Positions 6,762 through 14,007 of a stretch of DNA of 22,621 nucleotides are shown piece by piece (positions within the stretch are counted from its first letter, which is position 1; every line of letters starts with the position of its first letter). Made by a program: the position numbers and the translations under genes. The notes under the pieces are model-generated. The model ran no database searches. It was not told where the DNA came from and saw nothing but the letters and a program-made list of their open reading frames with translations. The stretch lies in IMG/VR virus record IMGVR_UViG_3300037635_002696, positions 1 to 22,621 of that record, one strand, 5' to 3'. This DNA comes from a virus.

Positions 6762-7807
6762 TACTTGCTCCCTATGTGCTTGTATAATGCAGTACCTGAA
6801 AAGAATTCTACTTTTAGTTTGTTTACTTGTTGTTGCATATCTAACAAGTAACTATCATAGTTTTCCATGTATTCTGTAATAAGATTCATTATTTTAGTTT
6901 TATTTTTTCTATATGAATCTAACGACTCTGTCCATTCACTTGGATATTTAAACTTAGGCAATGCCATTTCACTGTAACTTAATCTATCTGGCATCATTGG
7001 AATAGTATCTACAAGAGCACCTTCATACCAACTAATACCAAGTGTTTCTTGTAAGTTAGCACTAAACACAATCTTTGCTTCACCTAATAAGTTGTGATAC
7101 TCATTCTTTGTAAGTTGCTTGTCTTGACAAACAACAAATTCATATTGTGACATACTGTCTTTTAAATCATAGAAAATATCTGGTTGCTTCTCTGGAGCAA
7201 TTCTATGCGGAAATAAAATTAAGTTTTTCTTAGGCATACCTTTATACTGTGCAAAACTATTTGCCAAGTACTCCATAGGCCAACCAACTATACATGTTTT
7301 TGCTATTAAGTTTGGAAAACTTTCTGCAAACAATTTTTTATGGAATTCTGTTGCAAAGAAGTTGTCATCGTAACATTCATACATACTACGTTCTGCACTT
7401 CTACACCAATCAGCATCGCCAATTAATCTTCCTAAAAAGTCTTGTGGATCATAACTACCGGCGTGCCACATACCACCTACTTTAATTTTAACACCAAGTA
7501 ACTCTGCCATATACTTTATTTGTATAACAGTAGGGTTCCAAGCATCAGTATATAAAAAGTAGTCGCCATCTTTAACTTCGCCATTTGCAAACAATCTACT
7601 AATCTCTAACATTTGTTGTGACTTGTAATTGTTAGTTCCTGCAAAGTTTAGAAAGGCCCCAGGCGTTGTAGCCTGAGGTACCTCTCCACCACTAATGACA
7701 ACTACATTAGAGTTAGTTGCACGTTGCATTTGCTTTGGAAGATGTTCTTTCCATTGCTTTGTGTAACGTGTATCAACTGCTTCTATATCAACTATGTATA
7801 TTGTCAT
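6761..7807 (-). CDS. GT-B fold glycosyltransferase (GT4-like)
   Basis: A 348-residue protein with the C-terminal donor-binding half of GT-B enzymes: ILFPHRIAPEKQPDIF at 197-212 (the strand-loop that opens the second Rossmann domain), YEFVVCQ at 222-228, and ETLGISWYEGALV at 254-266, where E254 and E262 match the E-x7-E signature of retaining GT4 enzymes. The N-terminal half should bind the acceptor. It would transfer a sugar from a nucleotide donor to DNA, LPS or a protein. It follows the yhhQ-like gene by 13 bases with a strong AGGAGA site, which makes a DNA-base acceptor conceivable but unproven. Confidence 0.8.
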   Translation of the reverse strand: MTIYIVDIEAVDTRYTKQWKEHLPKQMQRATNSNVVVISGGEVPQATTPGAFLNFAGTNNYKSQQMLEISRLFANGEVKDGDYFLYTDAWNPTVIQIKYMAELLGVKIKVGGMWHAGSYDPQDFLGRLIGDADWCRSAERSMYECYDDNFFATEFHKKLFAESFPNLIAKTCIVGWPMEYLANSFAQYKGMPKKNLILFPHRIAPEKQPDIFYDLKDSMSQYEFVVCQDKQLTKNEYHNLLGEAKIVFSANLQETLGISWYEGALVDTIPMMPDRLSYSEMALPKFKYPSEWTESLDSYRKNKTKIMNLITEYMENYDSYLLDMQQQVNKLKVEFFSGTALYKHIGSK

Positions 7808-7820
7808 TAGTGTCTCCTGT

Positions 7821-8420
7821 TTATTTTACGTTGTACTTCTTTTGAAGTTGGTTTAATAAAATACCATAAGCCGGAAGGAATACAATCAAGCCTACTGCAA
7901 TCTTAATGATTACCTGTGAGCCTGCAATTTCCATCCAGTTTGCCGCCATATATTCGTCAGCACTATTATTAAATGCTACGGCAAAGAAAGTGTAAGTATC
8001 AATGATATTTGCCGCGATTGTTGAAACCGCAGGTGCTAACCACCATACTGACATCTTTTCTCGAATGTATTGGAATACATATACGTCAAGCATTGTTCCA
8101 ACTGCATAAGCAGTTGCTGAAGCAAACCCAATACGCATTGCTACTGATTGCGGTGCTCCTTCTGCAAGTACCACTGCGATTGATCCAATAATTGCTAATG
8201 GATACGCCGCCGCGATTGTTGATCTTGCTATATTCTTTCCTAATAGTCTAACAGTCAAATCTGTTGCTATTACAACTAATGGGAAAGTAAATGCCGCCCA
8301 CGTTAACTTAACTCCTGCAATTTCTACAGGAATTGCCACCAACGCATTAGAAACTGTAATTACTACAACATGTAATAACACAAGTTTCATCAGCATACTT
8401 TTATCTACGTCTTTGAACAT
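7821..8420 (-). CDS. yhhQ: YhhQ/VUT family queuosine-precursor (preQ0/preQ1) transporter
   Basis: A 199-residue integral membrane protein with about six hydrophobic helices (roughly 10-31, 38-57, 68-87, 98-118, 126-151, 166-190) and the family signature FPLVVIATDLTVRLLGKNIAR (46-66; E. coli YhhQ has the same TDLT..iyG.k.Ar type block). It would sit in the host inner membrane and import the deazaguanine precursor, raising the base supply for DNA modification. It abuts the small basic gene (TAAATG) and has a near-perfect AGGAGG site. A transporter of this kind in a phage points to the 7-deazaguanine pathway. Confidence 0.9.
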   Translation of the reverse strand: MFKDVDKSMLMKLVLLHVVVITVSNALVAIPVEIAGVKLTWAAFTFPLVVIATDLTVRLLGKNIARSTIAAAYPLAIIGSIAVVLAEGAPQSVAMRIGFASATAYAVGTMLDVYVFQYIREKMSVWWLAPAVSTIAANIIDTYTFFAVAFNNSADEYMAANWMEIAGSQVIIKIAVGLIVFLPAYGILLNQLQKKYNVK

Positions 8421-8654
8421 TTAAGTCCTCCTATACATCTTTTTGTTTTTCGGCTTGTACTTAGGCTTCTTGCCTTGAGTGAACATGACGTATGTTCTCC
8501 AAGCCTCGCTTTTGTTATTGTAAAGATCACGTTCGTCAAAGCGATAAGAACGTCCGTAACCTGTTACCCAAGAAGTCTTAGAACAAAATTCTTTGAACTT
8601 CTCGAGATCCTCGAAGACCTTATCATAGGTTTCGCGATTAAATTTGAGTGACAT
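8421..8654 (-). CDS. Small basic hypothetical protein (77 aa)
   Basis: A 77-residue basic protein between the queD-like and yhhQ-like genes. It has a helical N-terminus with NRETYDKVFEDLEKFKEF (6-23), an aromatic middle (SWVTGYGRSYRFDERDLY) and a very basic tail KPKYKPKNKKMYRRT, which suggests nucleic acid contact. The ATG at 8654 has GAGGAA upstream, and the stop abuts the yhhQ start. No function recognised; its position inside the modification cluster is the only hint. Confidence 0.65.
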   Translation of the reverse strand: MSLKFNRETYDKVFEDLEKFKEFCSKTSWVTGYGRSYRFDERDLYNNKSEAWRTYVMFTQGKKPKYKPKNKKMYRRT

Positions 8655-8666
8655 CTCATTTTTCCT

Positions 8667-9107
8667 CTATCTATCATACTCAATGTGGGCGCCGTTTTCT
8701 CCATCTTCACTTACATCAATATGGACTTCACGACCTGGGTGTTTAGCAATAATTTGTGCATACAAATCATCTGCCATCATTTCACAACTTTTATAGTCTA
8801 ACTCTATTGTTTTCTCCTCATACAGTTTTTCTAACCATCTTTTAAATTGAATAAATTCAATGTCTCTATCATTATGTGTAACAGTGATTGCTACCTTAAA
8901 ATGAAAAATGTGTCTGTGTGGATATCCTAAAAAACTTACATCATACTCATCGCCTGTTGCAAGTGCTGGGTCATCAAGTGCCGCCGGATACTTGTGGATA
9001 CCTTCTTTTCTAAAAGTAACCCAAATCATTCTTTTTGCAGTATTCATAATTCTTGCCTTGTTATCTTTTTCCATTTGTTCTTTAATTAATTGATCTGTCA
9101 TACTCAT
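8667..9107 (-). CDS. QueD-like 6-carboxy-tetrahydropterin synthase (divergent)
   Basis: A divergent member of the PTPS/QueD fold, the second step of deazaguanine synthesis. Seen: FRKEGIHKYPAA (32-43) with H38, GYPHRHIFHFKVAI (61-74) with H64-x-H66 in place of HGH, which together would give the zinc site; IEFIQFKRWLEKLY (83-96) at the position of the usual viDF..lK; SCEMMADDLY (107-116) for PTAENLA; and HIDVSEDGENGAHIEY (129-144) for the final Glu strand. The LDH-type catalytic His is not obvious (LDY here). The ATG at 9107 overlaps the aminotransferase stop as ATGA, but an internal promoter overlaps this start, so ATG 9101, 9074 or 9047 may be used from that promoter. FolE, QueE and YhhQ nearby support the role. 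Confidence 0.65.
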   Translation of the reverse strand: MSMTDQLIKEQMEKDNKARIMNTAKRMIWVTFRKEGIHKYPAALDDPALATGDEYDVSFLGYPHRHIFHFKVAITVTHNDRDIEFIQFKRWLEKLYEEKTIELDYKSCEMMADDLYAQIIAKHPGREVHIDVSEDGENGAHIEYDR

Positions 9108-10336
9108 ATTATAAAGCCTTTCGTATCATTTGTCAATGGTTTTCCTTGATTTATTTTGGTTATTAAGTCATCGAATACGTTCAAAATATAATCCGTTTCA
9201 ACTTTCTTAATTTCGTAAAAACTACAAATCTTAATTGTAGTAGTTGAGTATTGCCATAAGCCTGCGTTGTTAAGGAATCCTCGAATGTCGTTTAGTGTCT
9301 TTTGGTCACCTGTTTTATCTATCTTACAGTTTAAGAAACTGTTCTTTTGTGTTACATCAAAAGTTTCTACTTTGCGTAAAATATCAGCAACATCTACCAA
9401 AAACTTTGTAACTTGATTTGTTACACTAAACATAACTTTATTCTTATCACAGTATTCAAGTGTGGCCAATACCGCAGTTGCTCCTACAGGATCTTGGCTT
9501 CTTGAATTGCCAACTGCTATAGGTAATGCCCAACCATCTGGACCTGGTTTAGATATGCCATCAAACATTTCTTTAGTGATACAAGTGATTGCAAAAGAAC
9601 TAAATCCTCCTGCAAGTGCTTTACCAAAACAAGCAATATCAGGTTGTAGGTCACGTTCCATACTGTGTGCAAAACTACCAAACCTATACATGCCTGTAAA
9701 TACTTCGTCTGCAATAATTTTATAATCGTGTACAAAACGTCCTTGTTTAATTTTCTTAATAAGACTATCTGACATTTCATCAACACCATGAAACCAACTT
9801 ACAGTATCACACATCACGGCACAAATGTTGCCTTGGTGTTTATCTAATACAGTTGCAAAGTCTTCGTCATAAAAGTCTACAAACTCAACATCAGGTAAAT
9901 GATTACTCCAACCTCTGTAATCACTCATTGCCCAACCAGTAATACTTCCGCTATGGAAACTACCTTTACGTACAAGTACTATGTTTTTCTTTTTGTTATT
10001 GTAAAATTGGAAACAAAATTTTAATGCATTGTCTGTTGCATCACTTCCACTATGTGCTGGAACAAATGCAAAGTAACCTGGAAGTTTCTTTTGTAAGGCA
10101 GTTTCTAACTTGTTCCATATTTCAGGTTTAGCATTCCAGTCGTTGCTTGGAAATGTTCTATGTGCATGAGCAACATGATATTGTACATATTCGTTGTTAA
10201 ATCCTAATACGTTACAACCTTTGCCAGCCATTAAGTCATAGTAATGTGTACCTTCAGAATTAATAAACCTTCCGTTATAACTCGTAACAGTAGGCATTGT
10301 TTCAATAGGATCACAAAAACTATGCAGTAGTTTCAT
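9104..10336 (-). CDS. Class III PLP-dependent aminotransferase
   Basis: The 410-residue protein is a complete class III (acetylornithine/BioA/GSA type) aminotransferase by its signature order: YDLMAGKGCNVLGFNN (33-48), SGSDATDNALK (96-106) for the PLP phosphate, RKGSFHSGSITG (123-134), IIADEVFTGMYRFG (207-220, with D210 for the pyridine N), and CFGKALAGGF (236-245) with the Schiff-base lysine K239. The enzyme moves an amino group onto a ketone or aldehyde; the substrate is unknown. It lies between the dpdA-like and queD-like genes, has a strong GGAGGA site and abuts the previous stop (TAAATG). Its 3' end doubles as a sigma70 promoter for the queD-like gene. Confidence 0.88.
   Translation of the reverse strand: MKLLHSFCDPIETMPTVTSYNGRFINSEGTHYYDLMAGKGCNVLGFNNEYVQYHVAHAHRTFPSNDWNAKPEIWNKLETALQKKLPGYFAFVPAHSGSDATDNALKFCFQFYNNKKKNIVLVRKGSFHSGSITGWAMSDYRGWSNHLPDVEFVDFYDEDFATVLDKHQGNICAVMCDTVSWFHGVDEMSDSLIKKIKQGRFVHDYKIIADEVFTGMYRFGSFAHSMERDLQPDIACFGKALAGGFSSFAITCITKEMFDGISKPGPDGWALPIAVGNSRSQDPVGATAVLATLEYCDKNKVMFSVTNQVTKFLVDVADILRKVETFDVTQKNSFLNCKIDKTGDQKTLNDIRGFLNNAGLWQYSTTTIKICSFYEIKKVETDYILNVFDDLITKINQGKPLTNDTKGFII
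9108..9136 (-). promoter_or_regulatory. Internal sigma70 consensus promoter at the aminotransferase end
   Basis: Perfect TTGACA (9131-9136), 17-base spacer and TATAAT (9108-9113) lie wholly inside the last ten codons of the aminotransferase gene. The -10 box directly precedes the ATG at 9107, so transcripts from it (start near 9101) cannot use that ATG. They could use ATG 9101 as a leaderless start or ATGs at 9074 or 9047. Confidence 0.82.
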
Positions 10337-10843
10337 TTAGTCCTCCGAAGGGCTATCGTCTCCGTATTTAGACCAGTCAGTAAACTTATCTCTCTGTAGC
10401 AATGGGTGAACGTTGTGTACCCATACGCCAGGATTAGAATGATCAAAGTCTGCATCATCGATCTTAATACAAGCATTGTAGTTAAGTTGGTTCACGTATG
10501 GAAGTTTAACACTAATCATACTAATAAAATTATGTCTTTCGTTGTATCCTGTTTCAAGTACCCATTCATGATACTTCGCATCATAGTCAAGTGTTACAAG
10601 ATATTTCTTGTCAAGCAAACCAAACACAAGGTCGTCCCAACTTTCTTTTGGAACAAAACTGTGATTAGCACCTAAGTAAATATGATCTACTACGTGCTTC
10701 TTTGCTTGTTCTAATACATCTTCTAATGGTTGACATCCTGTAACAAACAATGTATGCTCACCTTCTGCAGGAGTTTTTTCTACTTCATATCCTGTAAAGT
10801 AGATTACATCGTCTTTAGTACCTGTTGAATATTCTCTTTCCAT
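10337..10843 (-). CDS. Unknown protein between dpdA-like and aminotransferase genes (168 aa)
   Basis: I do not recognise the family. The protein has alternating strands and helices: VIYFTGYEVEKTP near the start, HTLFVTGCQPLEDVLEQAKK (about 33-50), VDHIYLGANHSFVPK, LDKKYLVTLDYDAKYHEWVLE, MISVKLPYVNQLNYNACIKIDD, and a tail rich in His, Trp and Asp (PGVWVHNVHPLLQRDKFTDW). The start at ATG 10843 is favoured: AGAGG lies 6 bases before it, and it sits 1 base after the dpdA stop; the frame is open further to a TTG at 10870 that has no ribosome site. Its place right after the base-exchange gene suggests a partner or tailoring role, which is inference. Confidence 0.75.
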   Translation of the reverse strand: MEREYSTGTKDDVIYFTGYEVEKTPAEGEHTLFVTGCQPLEDVLEQAKKHVVDHIYLGANHSFVPKESWDDLVFGLLDKKYLVTLDYDAKYHEWVLETGYNERHNFISMISVKLPYVNQLNYNACIKIDDADFDHSNPGVWVHNVHPLLQRDKFTDWSKYGDDSPSED

Positions 10844-10844
10844 A

Positions 10845-12305
10845 TTAAGCCTCTGAAAATAAGTTGCCAAATTGTGTTTGTGCGTTTACTGTTTTCTTAC
10901 CTATTGCTCCACGTGTTCCAATAATTGACATCCAGAACTTACTATAATGTTCAATTATTGCGTTCGCTTCATCTCTATTATCAGTTGCAAAGATTGCCTC
11001 TACAACATCTTTAAAGTATAGTCTATCAAACTGTTCTTCTACAAGCATGTTAGGAACAACACCAGCGTCATATTGTCTGTTTGCTTCTTGTACTGCATTA
11101 ATATGACTCCACACATTATGACCCATTTGTATTGCATAACTAAATGAATCCCAACTTGTCTTGCCTTCTTTGCCTATCTTATTTAGGTCGCCGGGTGCAT
11201 ACTTACAAATATCTTGTGCAGTTAGTCCTGATGTAATAGGCGAGTCTTTAAAACTTGTGTGCTTACCTTCACGTACAAATGCTTGACTAAATGGAGTAGT
11301 GTCAGTTGCCATCGACTTGTCATCAATGCTTGGCACCATTCTATAAACCCATTTCTTACGATCTAATGTTTCAAGTTCACAATAAATTTGTCCGTTAGCA
11401 GTTGCTAAGAAAGGACTTGCACAATCAAACGTAATCATAAAGTTTGAATTATGATACTTACGTACTGCTCTTTGTATGTCTGTGAGCAACGTAGCCCACT
11501 CTAATTTCGACGTTCCTAAGAAGTGCATTACATCGTGTACACCTTTTTCTAATAGTCCGTCAAATCTAAGTGCTACAAGTCTTTTAAGAACAAGATGTAC
11601 ATCACACATGTTCTGTCCACCCATCGACCAACCATTAAAGTGTGTGTCAGGATACTTAACAGGATCACAGTAATCTTTCATTTGCTGATACCAATCTTCT
11701 GCATCAGCATGATTCTCACCTTGTAATACATTTAAAAACTTACAAGCACCGCTTCTGTGTTTCATGAAGTAGTCGTTGTTAATACGTGTAGCATTAACGG
11801 CGTCTTGATAGTTGTCAATTCCAGTTGCTTTAGCACCTTCGGGAGACCGTGCTACCCAAGCCGGAATATCAAGTATCATTCCATAATCCATATAAGCGTC
11901 CATCCACGCAAGAACTTGCTCACGTTTCTTTTGTGCTTTCGGACAATTAGGATCTTTCCAATTGCCTTCCCAAACACCTTTACCAATTTGGAAACCACCA
12001 CTATCGCCAAGCATCCAAGAAGTGTTACGATCTCTATCTCGTATCATATCTTCTTTAGGTGCATCTTTGTTAATGTCAAGTTCGGCGTGTCCTGCGGAAT
12101 ACAAACTCCATTGATAGTTAAACAACGACTTACTTGGATTAAGCCAATTCATGCTCTCAACACCATTAGTAAAGTGTTTAGGTATACGATTATACTCTAC
12201 GTATTCCTCACGTCTTTGCTTACCTACAAAGGTTGCAAAGAAACCGCTCAATGCTGGTAGGAATGTAGCATAGTCCTTTTGTTCTGTTGTTAAGTCTGTG
12301 TTCAC
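10845..12305 (-). CDS. dpdA: DpdA-like tRNA/DNA guanine transglycosylase
   Basis: A 486-residue protein with the tRNA-guanine transglycosylase (TGT) active-site layout. Seen: WMLGDSGGFQIGKG (97-110; D101 matches the TGT general acid/base Asp), MILDIPAW (143-150; D146), NVLQGE (192-197; TGT has VQGG), FNGWSMGGQ (223-231, the GG substrate loop), MHFLGTS (260-266), and FMITFDCASPF (289-299) matching FDCVxPTR, where D294 would be the nucleophile. The CxCxxC zinc ligands of TGT are absent, while MGHN near 410 may keep the His. Phage DpdA enzymes exchange G in DNA for a 7-deazaguanine; the folE, queE and yhhQ genes support that here. The start is GTG at 12305, abutting the previous stop (TAAGTG), with AAGGA about 11 bases before. 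Confidence 0.85.
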   Translation of the reverse strand: MNTDLTTEQKDYATFLPALSGFFATFVGKQRREEYVEYNRIPKHFTNGVESMNWLNPSKSLFNYQWSLYSAGHAELDINKDAPKEDMIRDRDRNTSWMLGDSGGFQIGKGVWEGNWKDPNCPKAQKKREQVLAWMDAYMDYGMILDIPAWVARSPEGAKATGIDNYQDAVNATRINNDYFMKHRSGACKFLNVLQGENHADAEDWYQQMKDYCDPVKYPDTHFNGWSMGGQNMCDVHLVLKRLVALRFDGLLEKGVHDVMHFLGTSKLEWATLLTDIQRAVRKYHNSNFMITFDCASPFLATANGQIYCELETLDRKKWVYRMVPSIDDKSMATDTTPFSQAFVREGKHTSFKDSPITSGLTAQDICKYAPGDLNKIGKEGKTSWDSFSYAIQMGHNVWSHINAVQEANRQYDAGVVPNMLVEEQFDRLYFKDVVEAIFATDNRDEANAIIEHYSKFWMSIIGTRGAIGKKTVNAQTQFGNLFSEA

Positions 12306-12503
12306 TTATACGTCCGTCCTTATAATGTGTTTCCTAAGGGCTCTAACAAGTTCTTCAATTTTGTCTACTACAGATATCATATCTTTGTCTGTAATATACT
12401 TTTGCTTTTCTCTCAACCTGTCATACTCCTTAAGAGGTATAGTTACTGTACTTTGTTCGTTTTCAAATGTTTTGTCATCGTCATTAATATCAACACTTGT
12501 CAT
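12306..12503 (-). CDS. Small acidic hypothetical protein (65 aa)
   Basis: A 65-residue protein between the clamp and dpdA-like genes. The N-terminus is acidic and disordered (SVDINDDDKTFENEQ), a strand TVTIPLKEYDRL follows, and the C-terminus is a helix with hydrophobic heptads (ISVVDKIEELVRALRKHIIR), fitting a short coiled coil. The ITIPLxEYDRL type block recalls small phage proteins of unknown role. It has AAGGA 6 bases before the ATG at 12503, and its TAA abuts the GTG of the next gene, so both are likely cotranslated. Confidence 0.7.
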   Translation of the reverse strand: MTSVDINDDDKTFENEQSTVTIPLKEYDRLREKQKYITDKDMISVVDKIEELVRALRKHIIRTDV

Positions 12504-12510
12504 AAAGTCC

Positions 12511-13239
12511 TTATTTTGTTTGAGCTGGAAGAATATAATTATATTCTGCTAATCCAGAATCAACAGTTAATTGCATTGCACCTTGATCTGAAATACTCAT
12601 TGTTATTTTGCCGTCTAAATTCAGTACTGCTTGTACCTGTGCCACTGGCCATGCCCATGCATGTTTTAGTGTACCTGTAACATCAGTTTGGAATACAAAC
12701 GAACCTGCGTGTTGTGAAGCATCACCAAAACTAAACACAAGACTGTTGCCTTCTGTTCTTACTGTAAATACAGTTTCTTCTGCGTGTGCCATACTCTGAA
12801 ACTTCATTCTTTGAATTGAAGCCATACTTGGTTCTACAACAACGTCCCATGATGCACCTTTAAACTTTACAGTTTTAAGTTTCTCATCAATAATTTGTTT
12901 GTTCATAAAGCGATAATCATTTTCAAAGTCACCTGCTTCATTTTCAAAGTGAATGTGTGTTGGAACAGTTTCACCGTTACGTTCTGCTTGTTCAACACTA
13001 ACCTTTGCATTAGTTTGATACTCAGGACACTTAAGGTGTAATGCTAACTTGTCTAAGTTAGGCATACCAAATGTACCAGTAAATTCTGACACAGGGTTCT
13101 TAGTCTGTGAACTTAAAATCACAGAACGATCTTCAGCCATCGATTCGATAGTTGTATCTGCTTCGCTCGTTACTTTTACAATGTTGAGAAATCCCAACGA
13201 GTGTGTATGTGCAACGATATCTTGTAAAATGTCTTTCAT
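12511..13239 (-). CDS. 45: Sliding clamp (T4 gp45-like DNA polymerase processivity factor)
   Basis: A 242-residue protein, near the 228 residues of T4 gp45, with the two-domain clamp pattern of strands and no enzymatic motif. It starts with a helix (MKDILQDIVAHTHSLG), has the MPNLDKLALHLKCPEY segment (59-74) typical of gp45-like clamps, and DFENDYRFMNKQIIDEKLKTVKF near 105-127 at the junction. The trimeric ring would hold polymerase on DNA and, in T4, also activates late transcription. It has its own perfect sigma70 promoter (13261-13289) and a strong AGGAG site inside the end of the epimerase gene. The polymerase C-terminal LFDF peptide is its likely docking partner. Confidence 0.85.
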   Translation of the reverse strand: MKDILQDIVAHTHSLGFLNIVKVTSEADTTIESMAEDRSVILSSQTKNPVSEFTGTFGMPNLDKLALHLKCPEYQTNAKVSVEQAERNGETVPTHIHFENEAGDFENDYRFMNKQIIDEKLKTVKFKGASWDVVVEPSMASIQRMKFQSMAHAEETVFTVRTEGNSLVFSFGDASQHAGSFVFQTDVTGTLKHAWAWPVAQVQAVLNLDGKITMSISDQGAMQLTVDSGLAEYNYILPAQTK

Positions 13240-13242
13240 GTT

Positions 13243-14007
13243 TTAGTCTCCTATTGTTACATTATATTTAGAAAATGCACTTTTGTCAAGTTCTTTTTCT
13301 TGGCATAGATAATCTATGACATCAATTCTTGGCACTATGCCAATAGCAGTTAATTGATTAGTATCTGCTTTATTGTCTTTTCTTTCGTGATCACCGCCTT
13401 CTTGCATGGGTATAGTATCTATGCCATATGCGTCAAGCAGTTGTTGTAAGTGGTACGACTTACCAGTTCCTACATCAATTACACCGTTTATGTTTTTTTG
13501 AACAAACGTTGTAATTGCTCTACACACATCTGAAATGTGTATAAAATCTCTTGTATGATTATTAATGTACGTAACTTCTTTTCTTAAAAGTTTTGGAATA
13601 AACATTTGTGGTCTTGTTTGTGTTCCATATACAGTTGTAAATCTCATACCTAAACTTTTTTCTGGAGCAAGTACTTCCAAAGTATATTTTGTAAGTGCAT
13701 AAGGATTCCTATGTGGTTCCTTTGCAGTACTTGAACTCGCATAATACACAGGAGTATCTGTATAATGATCAAATAATCTTTTAGTTGCCATTACATTATT
13801 TTTCCAATACTCCATAGGATTACCAAAACTTTCTCTTACACCACTCTTACCAGCCAAATGTACTACTGCATCTACTTCAGGTAAGTCACAGGTATTTAGG
13901 TCAGTACCTAACTTTAAGTCTATAAAGTGTAACTTGTACATACCAGCCCAATACTTTTTAAGTTCTGAGCCAATCATTCCTTCGCTACCTGTTAATAGTA
14001 TCTGCAT
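13243..14007 (-). CDS. NAD-dependent epimerase/dehydratase (extended SDR)
   Basis: The 254-residue protein carries the extended short-chain dehydrogenase signatures: GSEGMIG at 7-13 for NAD(P), VVHLAGKSG near 48-56, SSS at 91-93 and YALTK at 103-107 (the Tyr-Lys catalytic pair), then MRFTTVYG and RDFIHISDV (153-161). These are typical of UDP-glucose 4-epimerase-like or NDP-sugar dehydratase enzymes. It is a little shorter than GalE (about 330), mostly in the substrate domain. It could supply a sugar for the glycosyltransferase at 6761-7807 or alter host polysaccharide. It overlaps the glycosylase gene by 16 bases, and its 3' end hosts the clamp promoter. Confidence 0.85.
   Translation of the reverse strand: MQILLTGSEGMIGSELKKYWAGMYKLHFIDLKLGTDLNTCDLPEVDAVVHLAGKSGVRESFGNPMEYWKNNVMATKRLFDHYTDTPVYYASSSTAKEPHRNPYALTKYTLEVLAPEKSLGMRFTTVYGTQTRPQMFIPKLLRKEVTYINNHTRDFIHISDVCRAITTFVQKNINGVIDVGTGKSYHLQQLLDAYGIDTIPMQEGGDHERKDNKADTNQLTAIGIVPRIDVIDYLCQEKELDKSAFSKYNVTIGD
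13261..13289 (-). promoter_or_regulatory. Sigma70 consensus promoter for the sliding clamp
   Basis: TTGACA (13284-13289), 17-base spacer, TATAAT (13261-13266) on the minus strand, embedded in the last codons of the epimerase gene. Expected start near 13254 gives a short leader of about 15 bases holding the AGGAG site, before the ATG at 13239. Confidence 0.87.

Noticed and set aside
7660-7675. Hairpin CAGGC-N6-GCCTG in the glycosyltransferase gene
   Set aside because: It is internal to a clear coding frame and lacks a U-run, so it is not a supported terminator.
11757-12260. Plus-strand open frames such as this 167-codon one and another at 16554-17195
   Set aside because: They lie antisense inside the dpdA-like and polymerase genes, show no family motif and have codon-shadow composition.
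12531-12546. Perfect 16-bp palindrome GAATATAATTATATTC with TATAAT on both strands
   Set aside because: It lies inside codons of the clamp C-terminus (E-Y-N-Y-I), no -35 box stands at a suitable distance on the minus strand, and AT-rich palindromes of this size can arise by chance.
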